Positions 1-8,163 of a DNA stretch of 46,652 bases are shown here, one piece after another (position 1 is the stretch's first letter; each line of letters begins with the position of its first letter). A program made the position numbers and the translations under genes. Where the stretch lies: assembly GCA_937898415.1 (NCBI GenBank), contig CALDLA010000088.1, forward strand, positions 1-46,652, written 5' to 3'. The notes under the pieces are model-generated. The model had not been told where the DNA came from, searched no databases, and saw only the letters and a program-made list of their open reading frames with translations. Origin of the DNA: an uncultured Prevotellaceae bacterium. GTDB taxonomy: Bacteria > Bacteroidota > Bacteroidia > Bacteroidales > Bacteroidaceae.

Positions 1-152
1 AAATGACCCCGCCAGTCAGGACTTTAGAGGGGTCAAAATAAAAAAGTTTTCGGGGTTCAACATCGCTTTGCCCTCGGGGGTCAAACACGCTCGGCTTTTC
101 CAGCAGGCAAATACCAATCATTTAGTAGATGTAGAAGTAAAAACACAAATAT

Positions 153-1250
153 ATGAAAGTAAGTTTGTTGAAAGTTTCGCGAAAGAAGGAGGTCATCAAG
201 CGCATAGAACTGTCGGAACTGGCAGAGAGGATTCGCGTGGGACTAGGACGTGAACCGCTTTATCGACTCCACCCGCATTGAGCAGTACGACCCTGTGAAC
301 ACCTGGCTCGACAAGTTGCCGAAGTGGGACGGAGAGGATCGTATAGCGGCACTCGCGGAACGAGTGCCGACCAACCAGCCGCATTGGGAGAAGTACCTGC
401 GATATTGGCTGGTGGGTATGGTGGCCCAGTGGCGCGAGAGTGACAAGCAGCTGACAGGCAATGCGTTGACGCCGTTGCTGATTGGTCGTCAGGGTTGCGG
501 CAAGACGCGTTTCTGCAAGATCCTGCTGCCGCCAGAGCTGCGCGACTACTATAACGATAAGCTGAACTTCAAGAACGAGTTCGACCTGAACATCGCGCTG
601 ACGTCGTTTGCGCTGATCAACATCGACGAGTTCGACAAAACCACCAACTCGCAGCAGATTGTGCTGAAGTATCTGCTGTCGTCGGCCGACGTGAAGTTCC
701 GTCCGCCCTACGGTAAGACCATCAAGCAGTATCGTCGTTATACCTCGTTCATCGGCACCACCAATCAGCAGCAGCCATTGGTGGACCCCACGGGTTCGCG
801 ACGTTTCGTCTGCGTGGGCATTCCTGCAGGTAAGAACATCGACTTTACGGATAACCTCGACCACCGGCAGCTCTATGCCCAGGCCCTGCACCTATTTAAT
901 ATAGGTGAGCGTTTCTGGCTGGACGATGACGAGATACAGACGTTGATTGAGGAGAGCGTGCCCTACCAACGAACCGTCGATTTAGTGGAGATGATCAACG
1001 AGACCTTCCGCAAACCCAAGGACGGCGAAGGTCGATGGTGGGGAACGACAGAAATCCTCAATACCTTCGCCAGCCGCTATGTCTACTTCGATGCCAAGCG
1101 AGCTACCCCGGCCGTATTGGGCAAGGCGATGAACAACTACCGCTTCAGCTTCCGTCACCGCATGGTGAACGGCTGTTCAGAATATTGGCTTTGCGAGAAA
1201 AAAAATAACAATGGGAAGCAGTCTCATTCTCGACCAACTTCCCATTCTTG
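153..1250 (+). pseudogene. Internally deleted VapE/VirE-type protein (mobile-element primase-helicase relative), remnant
   Basis: The body (frame starting at a GTG at 250) is a virulence-associated-E/DUF3874-type P-loop domain: a Walker A-like segment GRQGCGKTRFCK, an acidic strand LINIDEFDK and the family signature DPTGSRRFVC. In front, in a different frame, an ATG at 153 opens a 34-codon stretch beginning MKVSLLKVSRKKEV, which resembles the N-terminus of Bacteroidales VirE_N/VapE proteins. That frame stops at 281. The usual several hundred residues between the two parts are missing and the parts are out of frame, so I read this as one gene with an internal deletion. The C-terminus also looks damaged: the frame stays open to 1368, antisense through a tRNA gene, while a run of eight A just before a TAA at 1206 suggests a lost stop. 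Family assignment is firm; the pseudogene call is an inference. Confidence 0.75.
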
Positions 1251-1324
1251 TGATTCCGGCGGGATTCAAACCCACAACCTTCTGATCCGTAGTCAGATGC
1301 TCTATTCAGTTGAGCTACGGAACC
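1251..1324 (-). tRNA. tRNA-Arg (anticodon ACG)
   Basis: On the minus strand the sequence folds as a full cloverleaf: acceptor GGTTCCG with CGGAATC (one G-U pair), D stem GCTC/GAGC, anticodon stem TCTGA/TCAGA around the loop CTACGGA (anticodon ACG) and T arm GTGGG/CCCGC with loop TTTGAAT. The discriminator base is A and CCA is not encoded. Its 3' end faces the VapE-type remnant, the arrangement left when an element integrates at a tRNA 3' end. Confidence 0.95.
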
Positions 1325-1428
1325 TCCGTTTTCTGATTTGCGGGTGCAAAGGTACGGACTTTTTTTGAACTGACCAAATTTTTCTTCAACTTTTTTTCGA
1401 AAAAGATGAATTTACTGTAATTTCTTTG

Positions 1429-1436
1429 TAACTTTG
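1429..1436 (+). promoter_or_regulatory. Bacteroidetes -7 element (TAACTTTG) of the MORN/GH25 gene
   Basis: The sequence matches TAnnTTTG, the -7 consensus of the Bacteroidetes housekeeping sigma factor. It ends only 8 nt before the ATG, so the mRNA would have almost no leader. No clear -33 TTTG is present at the usual spacing. Confidence 0.6.
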
Positions 1437-1444
1437 CACACGAA

Positions 1445-2659
1445 ATGAAACAATTTGCATTGATAATATGGATTGCAGCCGCTATCATTGCTGCCTCGGC
1501 AGCCACGCTGCAGGAAGAACTGAAATACTATCTTGACCGCCATAACGTACAGGATGAAGGGTACGAAATGGTAGCCAATTATGCCGTTCATGGCGACACA
1601 ATGCTGACACAGTTGCCCGAGGAAACGATGCAGTTGCTGAACGTCGGACAGTGGAAGGGCATCAGCCGTGAGGGAACTGGCATGGAGCGCGACACGTTGG
1701 GACGTATCGTGATTGGGCGCTACGAGGCTGATACGCTGACCGTCGGCATCAGGGTGGATACCGCAGCCGTCTATTCCGGCGACTTCGCCGGTGGACAGGC
1801 CAGCGGTCATGGCTGCACACTCCTGGCTGACGGAACCTATTACGAAGGACAATGGGTTGACGACTGCCGTCACGGCTTTGGTTTTGCCATCGCCCCTGGT
1901 ACCCACATCAGGGTTGGCGAATGGAAAGCTGACCGATACCTCGGTGAACGGATGCACTACACCAGTGAGCGTATCTACGGCATTGACATCTCGCGCTATC
2001 AGCATGGCAAGGGACGAAAGAAATACCCAATCCTGTGGGACCGGCTGCGCATCTCATACCTCGGCTATAAGAACCAGCAGCACGCCATGGGAGCTGTTGA
2101 CTACCCGGTGTCGTTCGTTTTCATCAAGTCTACCGAGAGCACCAACATTCACAACCCATACTACGCCAATGACTATGTGATGGCACGAAAGCAGGGAATT
2201 CCCATCGGTGCCTACCACTTCTTCTCGTGCAAAGTGTCGGGAACGGCCCAGGCGCAGTATTTCCTGAACAGCACCCTGTTCCGTCCTGGCGACCTGCCCC
2301 CGGTGCTCGACCTGGAGCCCTACCCCAGCCAGATAGAAGCCATGGGTGGTACGGAAGTTTTGTTCCGAAATGTTCGTGCATGGCTTCAGACCGTGGAGCG
2401 TCACGTCAAGGTGAAACCCATCTTGTACGTTAGCCAGAGTTTTGTCAATCGCTATCTGTCAGAAGCACCAGACTTAAAGCATGACTATCAGGTTTGGATT
2501 GCGCGGTATGGTGAATACAAGCCCGACGTGAAGTTAGCCGTATGGCAACTTTCGCCGAACGGACGTGTCAGCGGTATTCAAGGCGAGGTGGACATCAACG
2601 TGTTCAACGGCTACCATACGCAGTGGGAAGAGTTCCTGCAGGAAATGACCCTTAAATAA
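1445..2659 (+). CDS. Secreted GH25-family lysozyme with N-terminal MORN repeats
   Basis: This 404-residue protein opens with a signal peptide (hydrophobic residues about 4-20, then ASA). Residues about 115-150 contain MORN-type repeats (YSGDFAGGQASGHGC, YYEGQWVDDCRHGFGF). The rest is a glycoside hydrolase 25 barrel: GIDISRYQ near residue 178 carries the first conserved Asp, FVFIKSTES follows, and PPVLDLEP near residue 284 carries the catalytic Asp/Glu pair. GH25 enzymes cleave the beta-1,4 bond between MurNAc and GlcNAc in peptidoglycan. The likely role is wall remodelling or attack on other bacteria in the periplasm or outside the cell. The MORN segment may bind membrane or partner proteins; its function here is unknown. 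It stands alone between the tRNA-Arg and rho. Confidence 0.88.
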   Translation: MKQFALIIWIAAAIIAASAATLQEELKYYLDRHNVQDEGYEMVANYAVHGDTMLTQLPEETMQLLNVGQWKGISREGTGMERDTLGRIVIGRYEADTLTVGIRVDTAAVYSGDFAGGQASGHGCTLLADGTYYEGQWVDDCRHGFGFAIAPGTHIRVGEWKADRYLGERMHYTSERIYGIDISRYQHGKGRKKYPILWDRLRISYLGYKNQQHAMGAVDYPVSFVFIKSTESTNIHNPYYANDYVMARKQGIPIGAYHFFSCKVSGTAQAQYFLNSTLFRPGDLPPVLDLEPYPSQIEAMGGTEVLFRNVRAWLQTVERHVKVKPILYVSQSFVNRYLSEAPDLKHDYQVWIARYGEYKPDVKLAVWQLSPNGRVSGIQGEVDINVFNGYHTQWEEFLQEMTLK

Positions 2660-2662
2660 TAA

Positions 2663-2697
2663 GGTGAAGGGTGAAGGGTGATGAGTGAAGGGTGAAA
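2663..2697 (+). repeat. Heptamer tandem repeat, five units
   Basis: Five consecutive 7-bp units: GGTGAAG, GGTGAAG, GGTGATG, AGTGAAG, GGTGAAA. They begin 3 bp after the stop codon of the MORN/GH25 gene. Related arrays occur at 31280, 40412 and 44174. Confidence 0.9.
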
Positions 2698-2720
2698 AGA
2701 TAAAAAAAGATTTGAAATCG

Positions 2721-2752
2721 TTTGGCGGTTTCGGAAATAATCACTACCTTTG
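2721..2752 (+). promoter_or_regulatory. Promoter of rho
   Basis: TTTG at 2721-2724 and TACCTTTG at 2745-2752, separated by 20 nt, match the Bacteroidetes -33/-7 consensus exactly. A leader of about 80 nt precedes the rho start. Confidence 0.85.
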
Positions 2753-2838
2753 CACTCGATTTTCAAATCAGCGTTTCCGATCGTGAAGCGTTTCCACCGT
2801 TTTTTTATATCCAACAAAGACATTTATACGCATATTCT

Positions 2839-4797
2839 ATGTATACCAAAGAACAACTAGAACAGATGGAGATTGCCCAGCTGATGGGCATTGCACAGGA
2901 ACTGGACATCAAGGTGAACCAGGACGAAACTCAGGAAAACGTCATCTACGCCATTCTTGACAAAGCCGCCGAGCAGAGTGCTACGGGCGATAGTCAGGCT
3001 AAGCGCAAGAGAACAAGGATAGTGAAGAAAGACACCGACCGGGTATATACCGTCAATGGTAAGGAGGGCGAGAACTTTGATGTGAAGAGCCGCGGCAAGA
3101 AGACTGCCGAGGCACCGTCGCTGTTCAGCGACACCCCCGTCGCTGCACCGGCCGAGGAAGCAGAGCCAGCACCCGCTGAGGCAAAGGAGGAACCAGCTGC
3201 AGCAGAAAAGCCGGCCCCCAAGAAGCGCGGACGGAAATCGAAGGCTGAGCTTGCCGCCATTGCCGCTGCCGAGGCTGCCGAGAAGGCTGCCAAGACAGAG
3301 GAACAGCAGGAGCCTCAGGAGCAACCGGAGGAACCGTCAGAACTGGCAGCGGATATCGTGCCTGAAGCCTCGGAGCTTTCGGAGGCTGACAACGACGAGG
3401 CGACCTCACAAGAAATGCTGGAACAACTGCAGGAGCGGATGGCACAGCACAATCAGGAGGAAGCGACGGCCGATGTCAATCCGGAAGGCATCTGGGAAGG
3501 TGACCCCAACGATGGCACGGACTTCATCATTGTAGAAGATCTGCCCATCGAGGATCAGGGTGCCATCCCCACCCTCGATATGTTTGACCGCCCTGTCGTA
3601 CAGCATATTCCTGACATCCAGCCTGTTGCGCAGCGCCCGTCAGTCAATGTCGGCAATAACGACAAGTTTGAATTCAACGATATCATTACAGGTAACGGCG
3701 TACTCGAAATCCTGCAGGACGGCGGATACGGATTCCTGCGCTCCAGCGACTACAACTACCTGTCGTCGCCCGATGACATCTACGTCGCTCCGCAGCAGAT
3801 TAAGAAGTGGAGCCTGAAGACGGGTGATGTCGTGGAATGTACAGTTCGTCCGCCGCATGACAATGAGAAGTATTTCGCCTTGTCGAACATCACCAGCATC
3901 AACGGACGTAATCCTAACGAGGTACGCGACCGTGTCAGCTTCGAACACCTGACGCCGCTGTTCCCCGAAGAGAAGTTCAAGCTCTGCGGCGACCCGCAGA
4001 CCACCAATCCGTCGGTGCGCATCGTTGACCTCTTCTCGCCCATCGGTAAAGGACAGCGCGCCCTCATCGTGGCTCAGCCCAAGACCGGTAAGACCATCCT
4101 GATGAAGGACATTGCCAACGCCATTGCTGCCAACCACCCCGAGGCTTACATCATGATGCTGCTCATCGACGAGCGTCCTGAGGAGGTTACCGACATGGCC
4201 CGCACCGTCGATGCTGAGGTCATTGCCTCGACCTTCGACGAGCCCGCCGACCGTCACGTCAAGATTGCCGGTATCGTCTTAGAGAAAGCCAAGCGTATGG
4301 TGGAGTGTGGTCACGACGTTGTCATCTTCCTCGACTCGATTACCCGTCTGGCCCGTGCCTATAACACCGTCGCCCCGGCTTCCGGAAAGGTGCTGACGGG
4401 TGGTGTCGATGCCAACGCCCTACAGAAACCCAAGCGTTTCTTCGGTGCAGCCCGTAACATCGAAGGCGGTGGTTCGCTGACCATCATTGCTACGGCTCTC
4501 GTTGATACCGGCTCCAAGATGGATGAAGTCATCTTCGAGGAGTTCAAGGGTACGGGTAACTCCGAAATCCAGCTCAACCGTTCGCTCAGCAACAAGCGCA
4601 TCTTCCCGGCTATCGACCTCGTTATGTCTTCGACGCGCCGCGACGACCTGCTGCAAGACCCAACGACGCTCAACCGTATGTGGATAGCCCGTAAGTTCAT
4701 TGCCGAGATGAACCCGATAGAGGCCATGAACACCATCCGCGACCGGCTGATTCAATCCCGCTCAAATGAGGAGTTTCTCATATCAATGAACGGATAA
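2839..4797 (+). CDS. rho: Transcription termination factor Rho
   Basis: This is a 652-residue Rho, the hexameric RNA-dependent ATPase that terminates transcription. Residues 1-45 form the Rho N-terminal helical domain (MYTKEQLEQMEI...). Residues about 60-265 are a low-complexity insertion rich in Ala, Glu and Lys, an extension seen in Bacteroidetes Rho proteins. The RNA-binding OB domain begins near 286 (NGVLEILQDGGYGFLRS). Walker A is near 411-420 (AQPKTGKT), Walker B near 494-500 (VVIFLDS) and the Q/R-loop region follows (GGGSLTIIATALVDTGS). The ATG at 2839 is chosen because it gives the family N-terminus and follows the promoter at a sensible distance; the frame extends further upstream only as untranslated leader. 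Confidence 0.97.
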   Translation: MYTKEQLEQMEIAQLMGIAQELDIKVNQDETQENVIYAILDKAAEQSATGDSQAKRKRTRIVKKDTDRVYTVNGKEGENFDVKSRGKKTAEAPSLFSDTPVAAPAEEAEPAPAEAKEEPAAAEKPAPKKRGRKSKAELAAIAAAEAAEKAAKTEEQQEPQEQPEEPSELAADIVPEASELSEADNDEATSQEMLEQLQERMAQHNQEEATADVNPEGIWEGDPNDGTDFIIVEDLPIEDQGAIPTLDMFDRPVVQHIPDIQPVAQRPSVNVGNNDKFEFNDIITGNGVLEILQDGGYGFLRSSDYNYLSSPDDIYVAPQQIKKWSLKTGDVVECTVRPPHDNEKYFALSNITSINGRNPNEVRDRVSFEHLTPLFPEEKFKLCGDPQTTNPSVRIVDLFSPIGKGQRALIVAQPKTGKTILMKDIANAIAANHPEAYIMMLLIDERPEEVTDMARTVDAEVIASTFDEPADRHVKIAGIVLEKAKRMVECGHDVVIFLDSITRLARAYNTVAPASGKVLTGGVDANALQKPKRFFGAARNIEGGGSLTIIATALVDTGSKMDEVIFEEFKGTGNSEIQLNRSLSNKRIFPAIDLVMSSTRRDDLLQDPTTLNRMWIARKFIAEMNPIEAMNTIRDRLIQSRSNEEFLISMNG

Positions 4798-4812
4798 TTG
4801 TTAAATAAACGT

Positions 4813-4848
4813 AAAAGCACCGGCTTTCATTGGAGTCGGTGCTTTTTT
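4813..4848 (+). terminator. Rho-independent terminator after rho
   Basis: AAAGCACCG pairs with CGGTGCTTT and is followed by a run of T. It lies 16 bp after the rho stop codon. Confidence 0.85.
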
Positions 4849-4863
4849 GTGGCTGAAAATCAG

Positions 4864-4871
4864 TAACTTTG
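4864..4871 (+). promoter_or_regulatory. -7 element (TAACTTTG) of rpsA
   Basis: This TAnnTTTG match lies just after the rho terminator and about 145 nt before the rpsA ATG, leaving a long leader. I see no -33 TTTG at 19-21 nt. Confidence 0.6.
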
Positions 4872-4879
4872 CAGCCGCT

Positions 4880-5016
4880 TTGCCCAAAAAGGGCAGATAG
4901 GAGTAAGAACAGGCGCTTCTCCTATAGAATATTAACCCAGAAAACCCCGACCCGGTAAACGTCTGTCCTGGTCAAAAAAAGCCCCATTCGAGAGAAGGGG
5001 CAAGAGAAAAACAATT
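4880..5016 (+). promoter_or_regulatory. Structured rpsA 5' leader, candidate autoregulatory RNA
   Basis: The leader contains four successive stem candidates: GCCC/GGGC around 4882-4894, ATAGGAG/CTCCTAT at 4897-4903 and 4919-4925, an imperfect GACC-GG/CC-GGTC pair at 4949-4955 and 4967-4973, and GCCCC/GGGGC at 4981-4985 and 4997-5001. The last ends 15 nt before the start codon and could control ribosome access. S1 is autoregulated through its leader in other bacteria; for this leader it is an inference. Confidence 0.45.
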
Positions 5017-6804
5017 ATGTCAGAATTAACAAAGAACGTTAAGCCGCTCGACGAGTTCAATTGGGATGAGTTTGAGAAAGGCACCGTAGTAAACGTCAGC
5101 AAGGAAGAGCTCGACAAAGCCTACGACGAAACCCTGAACAAAGTAGCCGACCATCAGGTAGTTGACGGTAAGGTCATCTCTGTTGACAAGAAGGAAGTTG
5201 TTGTCAACATCGGTTACAAGAGCGACGGTATCATCCCCGCTTCTGAATTCCGTTACAATCCCGACCTGAAGATCGGCGACAGCGTAGAGGTCTACGTAGA
5301 GAGCGCTGAGGACAAGAAGGGTCAGCTCATCCTGTCGCACAAGAAGGCTCGTCTGAGCAAGGCTTGGGACCGCGTCAACGCAGCTCTCGAGGCTGAGGAG
5401 ATTGTTCAGGGCTTCATCAAGTGCCGCACGAAGGGCGGTATGATTGTCGACGTATTCGGCATCGAGGCATTCCTGCCCGGTTCGCAGATCGACGTTCACC
5501 CCATACGCGACTATGATCAGTTCGTTGGAAAGACCATGGAGTTCAAGATTGTGAAGATCAATCAGGAGTTCCGCAACGTTGTTGTCTCGCACAAGGCTCT
5601 CATCGAGGCCGAGTTGGAGGCACAGAAGAAGGAAATCATCGGCAAGCTCGAGAAGGGTCAGATCCTCGAAGGTACCGTCAAGAATATCACTTCTTACGGT
5701 GTATTCGTTGACCTGGGTGGTGTTGACGGACTCATCCACATCACCGACCTCAGCTGGGGCCGCGTCGACGACCCGAAGAAGGTGGTCGAGCTCGACCAGA
5801 AGATCAATGTCGTTATCCTCGACTTCGACGACGAGAAGAAGCGCATCGCCCTCGGTCTGAAGCAGCTGACTCCGCATCCCTGGGATGCTCTGGATGCTGA
5901 CCTCAAGGTGGGTGACCACGTGACTGGTAAGGTTGTCGTTATCGCCGACTACGGTGCATTCGTTGAGATTCAGCCCGGTGTTGAGGGTCTGATCCACGTC
6001 AGCGAGATGTCTTGGAGCCAGCACCTGCGCTCAGCTCAGGAGTTCCTGAAGGTTGGCGACGAGGTGGAGGCTGTCATTCTGACCCTCGACCGCGACGAGC
6101 GCAAGATGTCGCTCGGTATCAAGCAGCTCAAGGAAGATCCCTGGGAGGCTATCGAGACCAAGTATCCTGTTGGTTCTAAGCACAATGCCAAGGTTCGCAA
6201 CTTCACCAACTTCGGTGTATTCGTTGAACTGGAAGAGGGTGTTGACGGTCTGATTCACATCAGCGACCTCAGCTGGACCAAGAAGGTAAAGCACCCCTCA
6301 GAGTTCACACAGGTTGGTGCCCAGATCGACGTTATCGTGCTCGACATCGACAAGGAGAACCGTCGTCTGAGCCTCGGTCACAAGCAGCTGGAGGACAATC
6401 CTTGGGATGTCTTCGAGGAGAAGTACACCGTCGGCTCTGTCCACACCGGTAAGATTACCGAACTGCTGGAGAAGGGCGCCGTTGTTGCCCTCGACGAGAA
6501 TGTGGAAGGCTTCGCCACTCCGAAGCACCTCCAGAAGGAGGACGGCTCTCAGGCTCAGCAGGGCGAGGAACTGCCGTTCAAGGTGATTGAGTTCAACAAG
6601 GACTCGAAGCGTATCATCCTGAGCCACAGCCGCACGTTCGAGGATCCTCAGCGTGAGGAGAAGAAGGCTGCTGCCAAGAAGGCTGCTCCCCGTGCCACCA
6701 AGAAGGACGACGCTCCGAAGATTGAGAACGTTGCTGCCAGCACTACGCTCGGCGACATCGACGTCCTGGCTGAACTGAAGGCTAAGATGGAAAAAGGCGA
6801 GTAA
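5017..6804 (+). CDS. rpsA: 30S ribosomal protein S1
   Basis: This 595-residue protein is built of six S1/OB RNA-binding repeats. The last four show the canonical pattern, for example SYGVFVDLGGVDGLIHITDLSW, DYGAFVEIQPGVEGLIHVSEMSW and NFGVFVELEEGVDGLIHISDLSW, each closed by a (R/K)xxLGxKQL motif. S1 brings mRNA to the small ribosomal subunit. The first repeats (residues about 48-115 and 130-195) are divergent, as usual for the ribosome-binding part. The C-terminus is a Lys/Ala-rich tail. Codon use looks optimised, fitting high expression. It is flanked by its own promoter and a strong terminator, so it is probably monocistronic. Confidence 0.97.
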   Translation: MSELTKNVKPLDEFNWDEFEKGTVVNVSKEELDKAYDETLNKVADHQVVDGKVISVDKKEVVVNIGYKSDGIIPASEFRYNPDLKIGDSVEVYVESAEDKKGQLILSHKKARLSKAWDRVNAALEAEEIVQGFIKCRTKGGMIVDVFGIEAFLPGSQIDVHPIRDYDQFVGKTMEFKIVKINQEFRNVVVSHKALIEAELEAQKKEIIGKLEKGQILEGTVKNITSYGVFVDLGGVDGLIHITDLSWGRVDDPKKVVELDQKINVVILDFDDEKKRIALGLKQLTPHPWDALDADLKVGDHVTGKVVVIADYGAFVEIQPGVEGLIHVSEMSWSQHLRSAQEFLKVGDEVEAVILTLDRDERKMSLGIKQLKEDPWEAIETKYPVGSKHNAKVRNFTNFGVFVELEEGVDGLIHISDLSWTKKVKHPSEFTQVGAQIDVIVLDIDKENRRLSLGHKQLEDNPWDVFEEKYTVGSVHTGKITELLEKGAVVALDENVEGFATPKHLQKEDGSQAQQGEELPFKVIEFNKDSKRIILSHSRTFEDPQREEKKAAAKKAAPRATKKDDAPKIENVAASTTLGDIDVLAELKAKMEKGE

Positions 6805-6829
6805 AATCGTGAAAAACCGTTAAATATGG

Positions 6830-6870
6830 GCGGTAGGGTGTGTTATTTACACCCTACCGCTCTTTTTTTT
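6830..6870 (+). terminator. Strong intrinsic terminator after rpsA
   Basis: An 11-bp GC-rich stem (6830-6840 with 6850-6860), a 9-nt loop and a T-rich tract through 6870. Confidence 0.93.
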
Positions 6871-6880
6871 ACTATTTTTC

Positions 6881-6941
6881 ATTGTCATTTCAAATAAAAG
6901 TTGTAAATTTACACCCAAATTTGTAATACTGTAAATTTAAA
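6881..6941 (+). promoter_or_regulatory. Arabinose-operon promoter with two palindromic candidate operators
   Basis: TGTAAATTTACA at 6902-6913 is a perfect 12-bp palindrome. TGTAAATTTAAA at 6930-6941 is a near copy starting 28 bp later. The first overlaps a plausible -7 element (TAAATTTA, 6904-6911) with an ATTG at 6881-6884 as -33. A regulator bound here would block transcription of galM and the genes behind it. The AraR-like protein of the same operon is the obvious candidate; the assignment is inferred from position only. Confidence 0.5.
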
Positions 6942-6957
6942 CTAAAAACCAATTACA

Positions 6958-8157
6958 ATGAAAAACCTGAAAGGTAGCTTTTTAGGCATGGGCATTGCTG
7001 CTGCAATGTTCACTGCATGTACTGGCGGACAGCAGGCTCCGCAGCTCACGGTATCGGGTCTCGACCCTGCCAAGTTTGACACCACCATCCAGGAGAAGCC
7101 CGTGAAGCTCTTCACCCTGAAGAACGAGAACGGCATGGAGGTGTGCATCACCAACTACGGCGGACGTGTGGTCTCACTCGTCGTTCCTGACAAGGACGGC
7201 AATCCCACCGACGTGGTGCTGGGTTTCGACAACATCGCCCAGTATGCTGACACGCTGAACTCACCCACCGACTACGGTTCCAGCGTCGGCCGCTATGCCA
7301 ACCGCATCTGCGACGGTAAGTTCAAGATTGGAGAAGAGGCCTATCAGTTGCGCCAGAACGACCCGCATGATGGCGACACCCGTATCCACTCTCTGCACGG
7401 CGGCGGTGCTACGGGCTGGATGAATAAAGTATATGATGCTGAGCAAGTTGACAGCAAAACGTTAAAGCTTACCATCGTTGCCGAGGACGGCGAAAACGGA
7501 TTCCCTGGAACCATTACTGCCGTAACCACCTACAAGATTACGGACGACAACACACTTGACATCACATGGGAGGCTGAGACTGACAAGCCGACCATCATCA
7601 ACCAGACCAACCACAACTACTACAACCTGAGCGGTGACTTGGAGAACCCAGGCTACGACCAGGTGCTCTACGTGAATGCCGACAACTTCACCGAGGCTGA
7701 CTTCAGCTATATGCCTACGGGCAAGATCCTTCCCGTTGAGGGCACTCCGATGGACTTCCGTACTCCGCACGCCGTTGGCGACTCTATCAAGTCGGAGTAC
7801 TATCAGACGAAGAATGCCCACGGCTACGACCACAACTGGTGCCTGAATACCTATAAGGACGGCAAGGGCGACGACACGCAGGTTTGCGCTTCGCTCTACA
7901 GTCCCAAGAGCGGCATCTTCATGGAGATGTACACCAACGAGCCCGGCGTTCAGGTCTATAGCGGTAACTTCCAGGGTGTTAATGGCGAGGAGAACATTGT
8001 ACGCAAGCTCGGCAAAAAGTATCCGCAGCACGTCAGCATCTGTTTGGAGAGCCAGAAGTTCCCCGACAGCCCCAACCATCCTGAGTGGGCAAGCCCCGTG
8101 CTCAACCCCGGCGAGAAATACTATAGCCACGCAGCCTACAAATTCTCAATCAAGTAA
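6958..8157 (+). CDS. galM: Aldose 1-epimerase (mutarotase), lipoprotein
   Basis: This 399-residue galactose-mutarotase family protein interconverts alpha and beta anomers of aldoses. Family motifs are the N-terminal NYGGRVVSLVVPD, RIHSLHGG with a conserved His, NQTNHNYYNLSG with the second active-site His, and SICLESQKFPDSPNHP with the catalytic Glu near the C-terminus. The N-terminus is a lipoprotein signal ending FTAC (Cys21), so the enzyme is probably periplasmic or membrane-anchored, acting on sugar before uptake. It is the first gene of a tight operon: the MFS transporter follows after 6 bp. In Bacteroides thetaiotaomicron a mutarotase also sits in the arabinose locus. Confidence 0.93.
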   Translation: MKNLKGSFLGMGIAAAMFTACTGGQQAPQLTVSGLDPAKFDTTIQEKPVKLFTLKNENGMEVCITNYGGRVVSLVVPDKDGNPTDVVLGFDNIAQYADTLNSPTDYGSSVGRYANRICDGKFKIGEEAYQLRQNDPHDGDTRIHSLHGGGATGWMNKVYDAEQVDSKTLKLTIVAEDGENGFPGTITAVTTYKITDDNTLDITWEAETDKPTIINQTNHNYYNLSGDLENPGYDQVLYVNADNFTEADFSYMPTGKILPVEGTPMDFRTPHAVGDSIKSEYYQTKNAHGYDHNWCLNTYKDGKGDDTQVCASLYSPKSGIFMEMYTNEPGVQVYSGNFQGVNGEENIVRKLGKKYPQHVSICLESQKFPDSPNHPEWASPVLNPGEKYYSHAAYKFSIK

Positions 8158-8163
8158 ACGATT

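Noticed and set aside
68..253. Open frame of 61 codons at the left edge
   Set aside because: It overlaps in another frame the VirE_N-like stretch starting at 153, which resembles a known family; the 61-codon frame resembles nothing.
5026..6024. Long minus-strand open frame (332 codons) opposite rpsA
   Set aside because: It is a shadow of the biased codon use of rpsA, with Leu/Val/Asp-rich composition and no domain.
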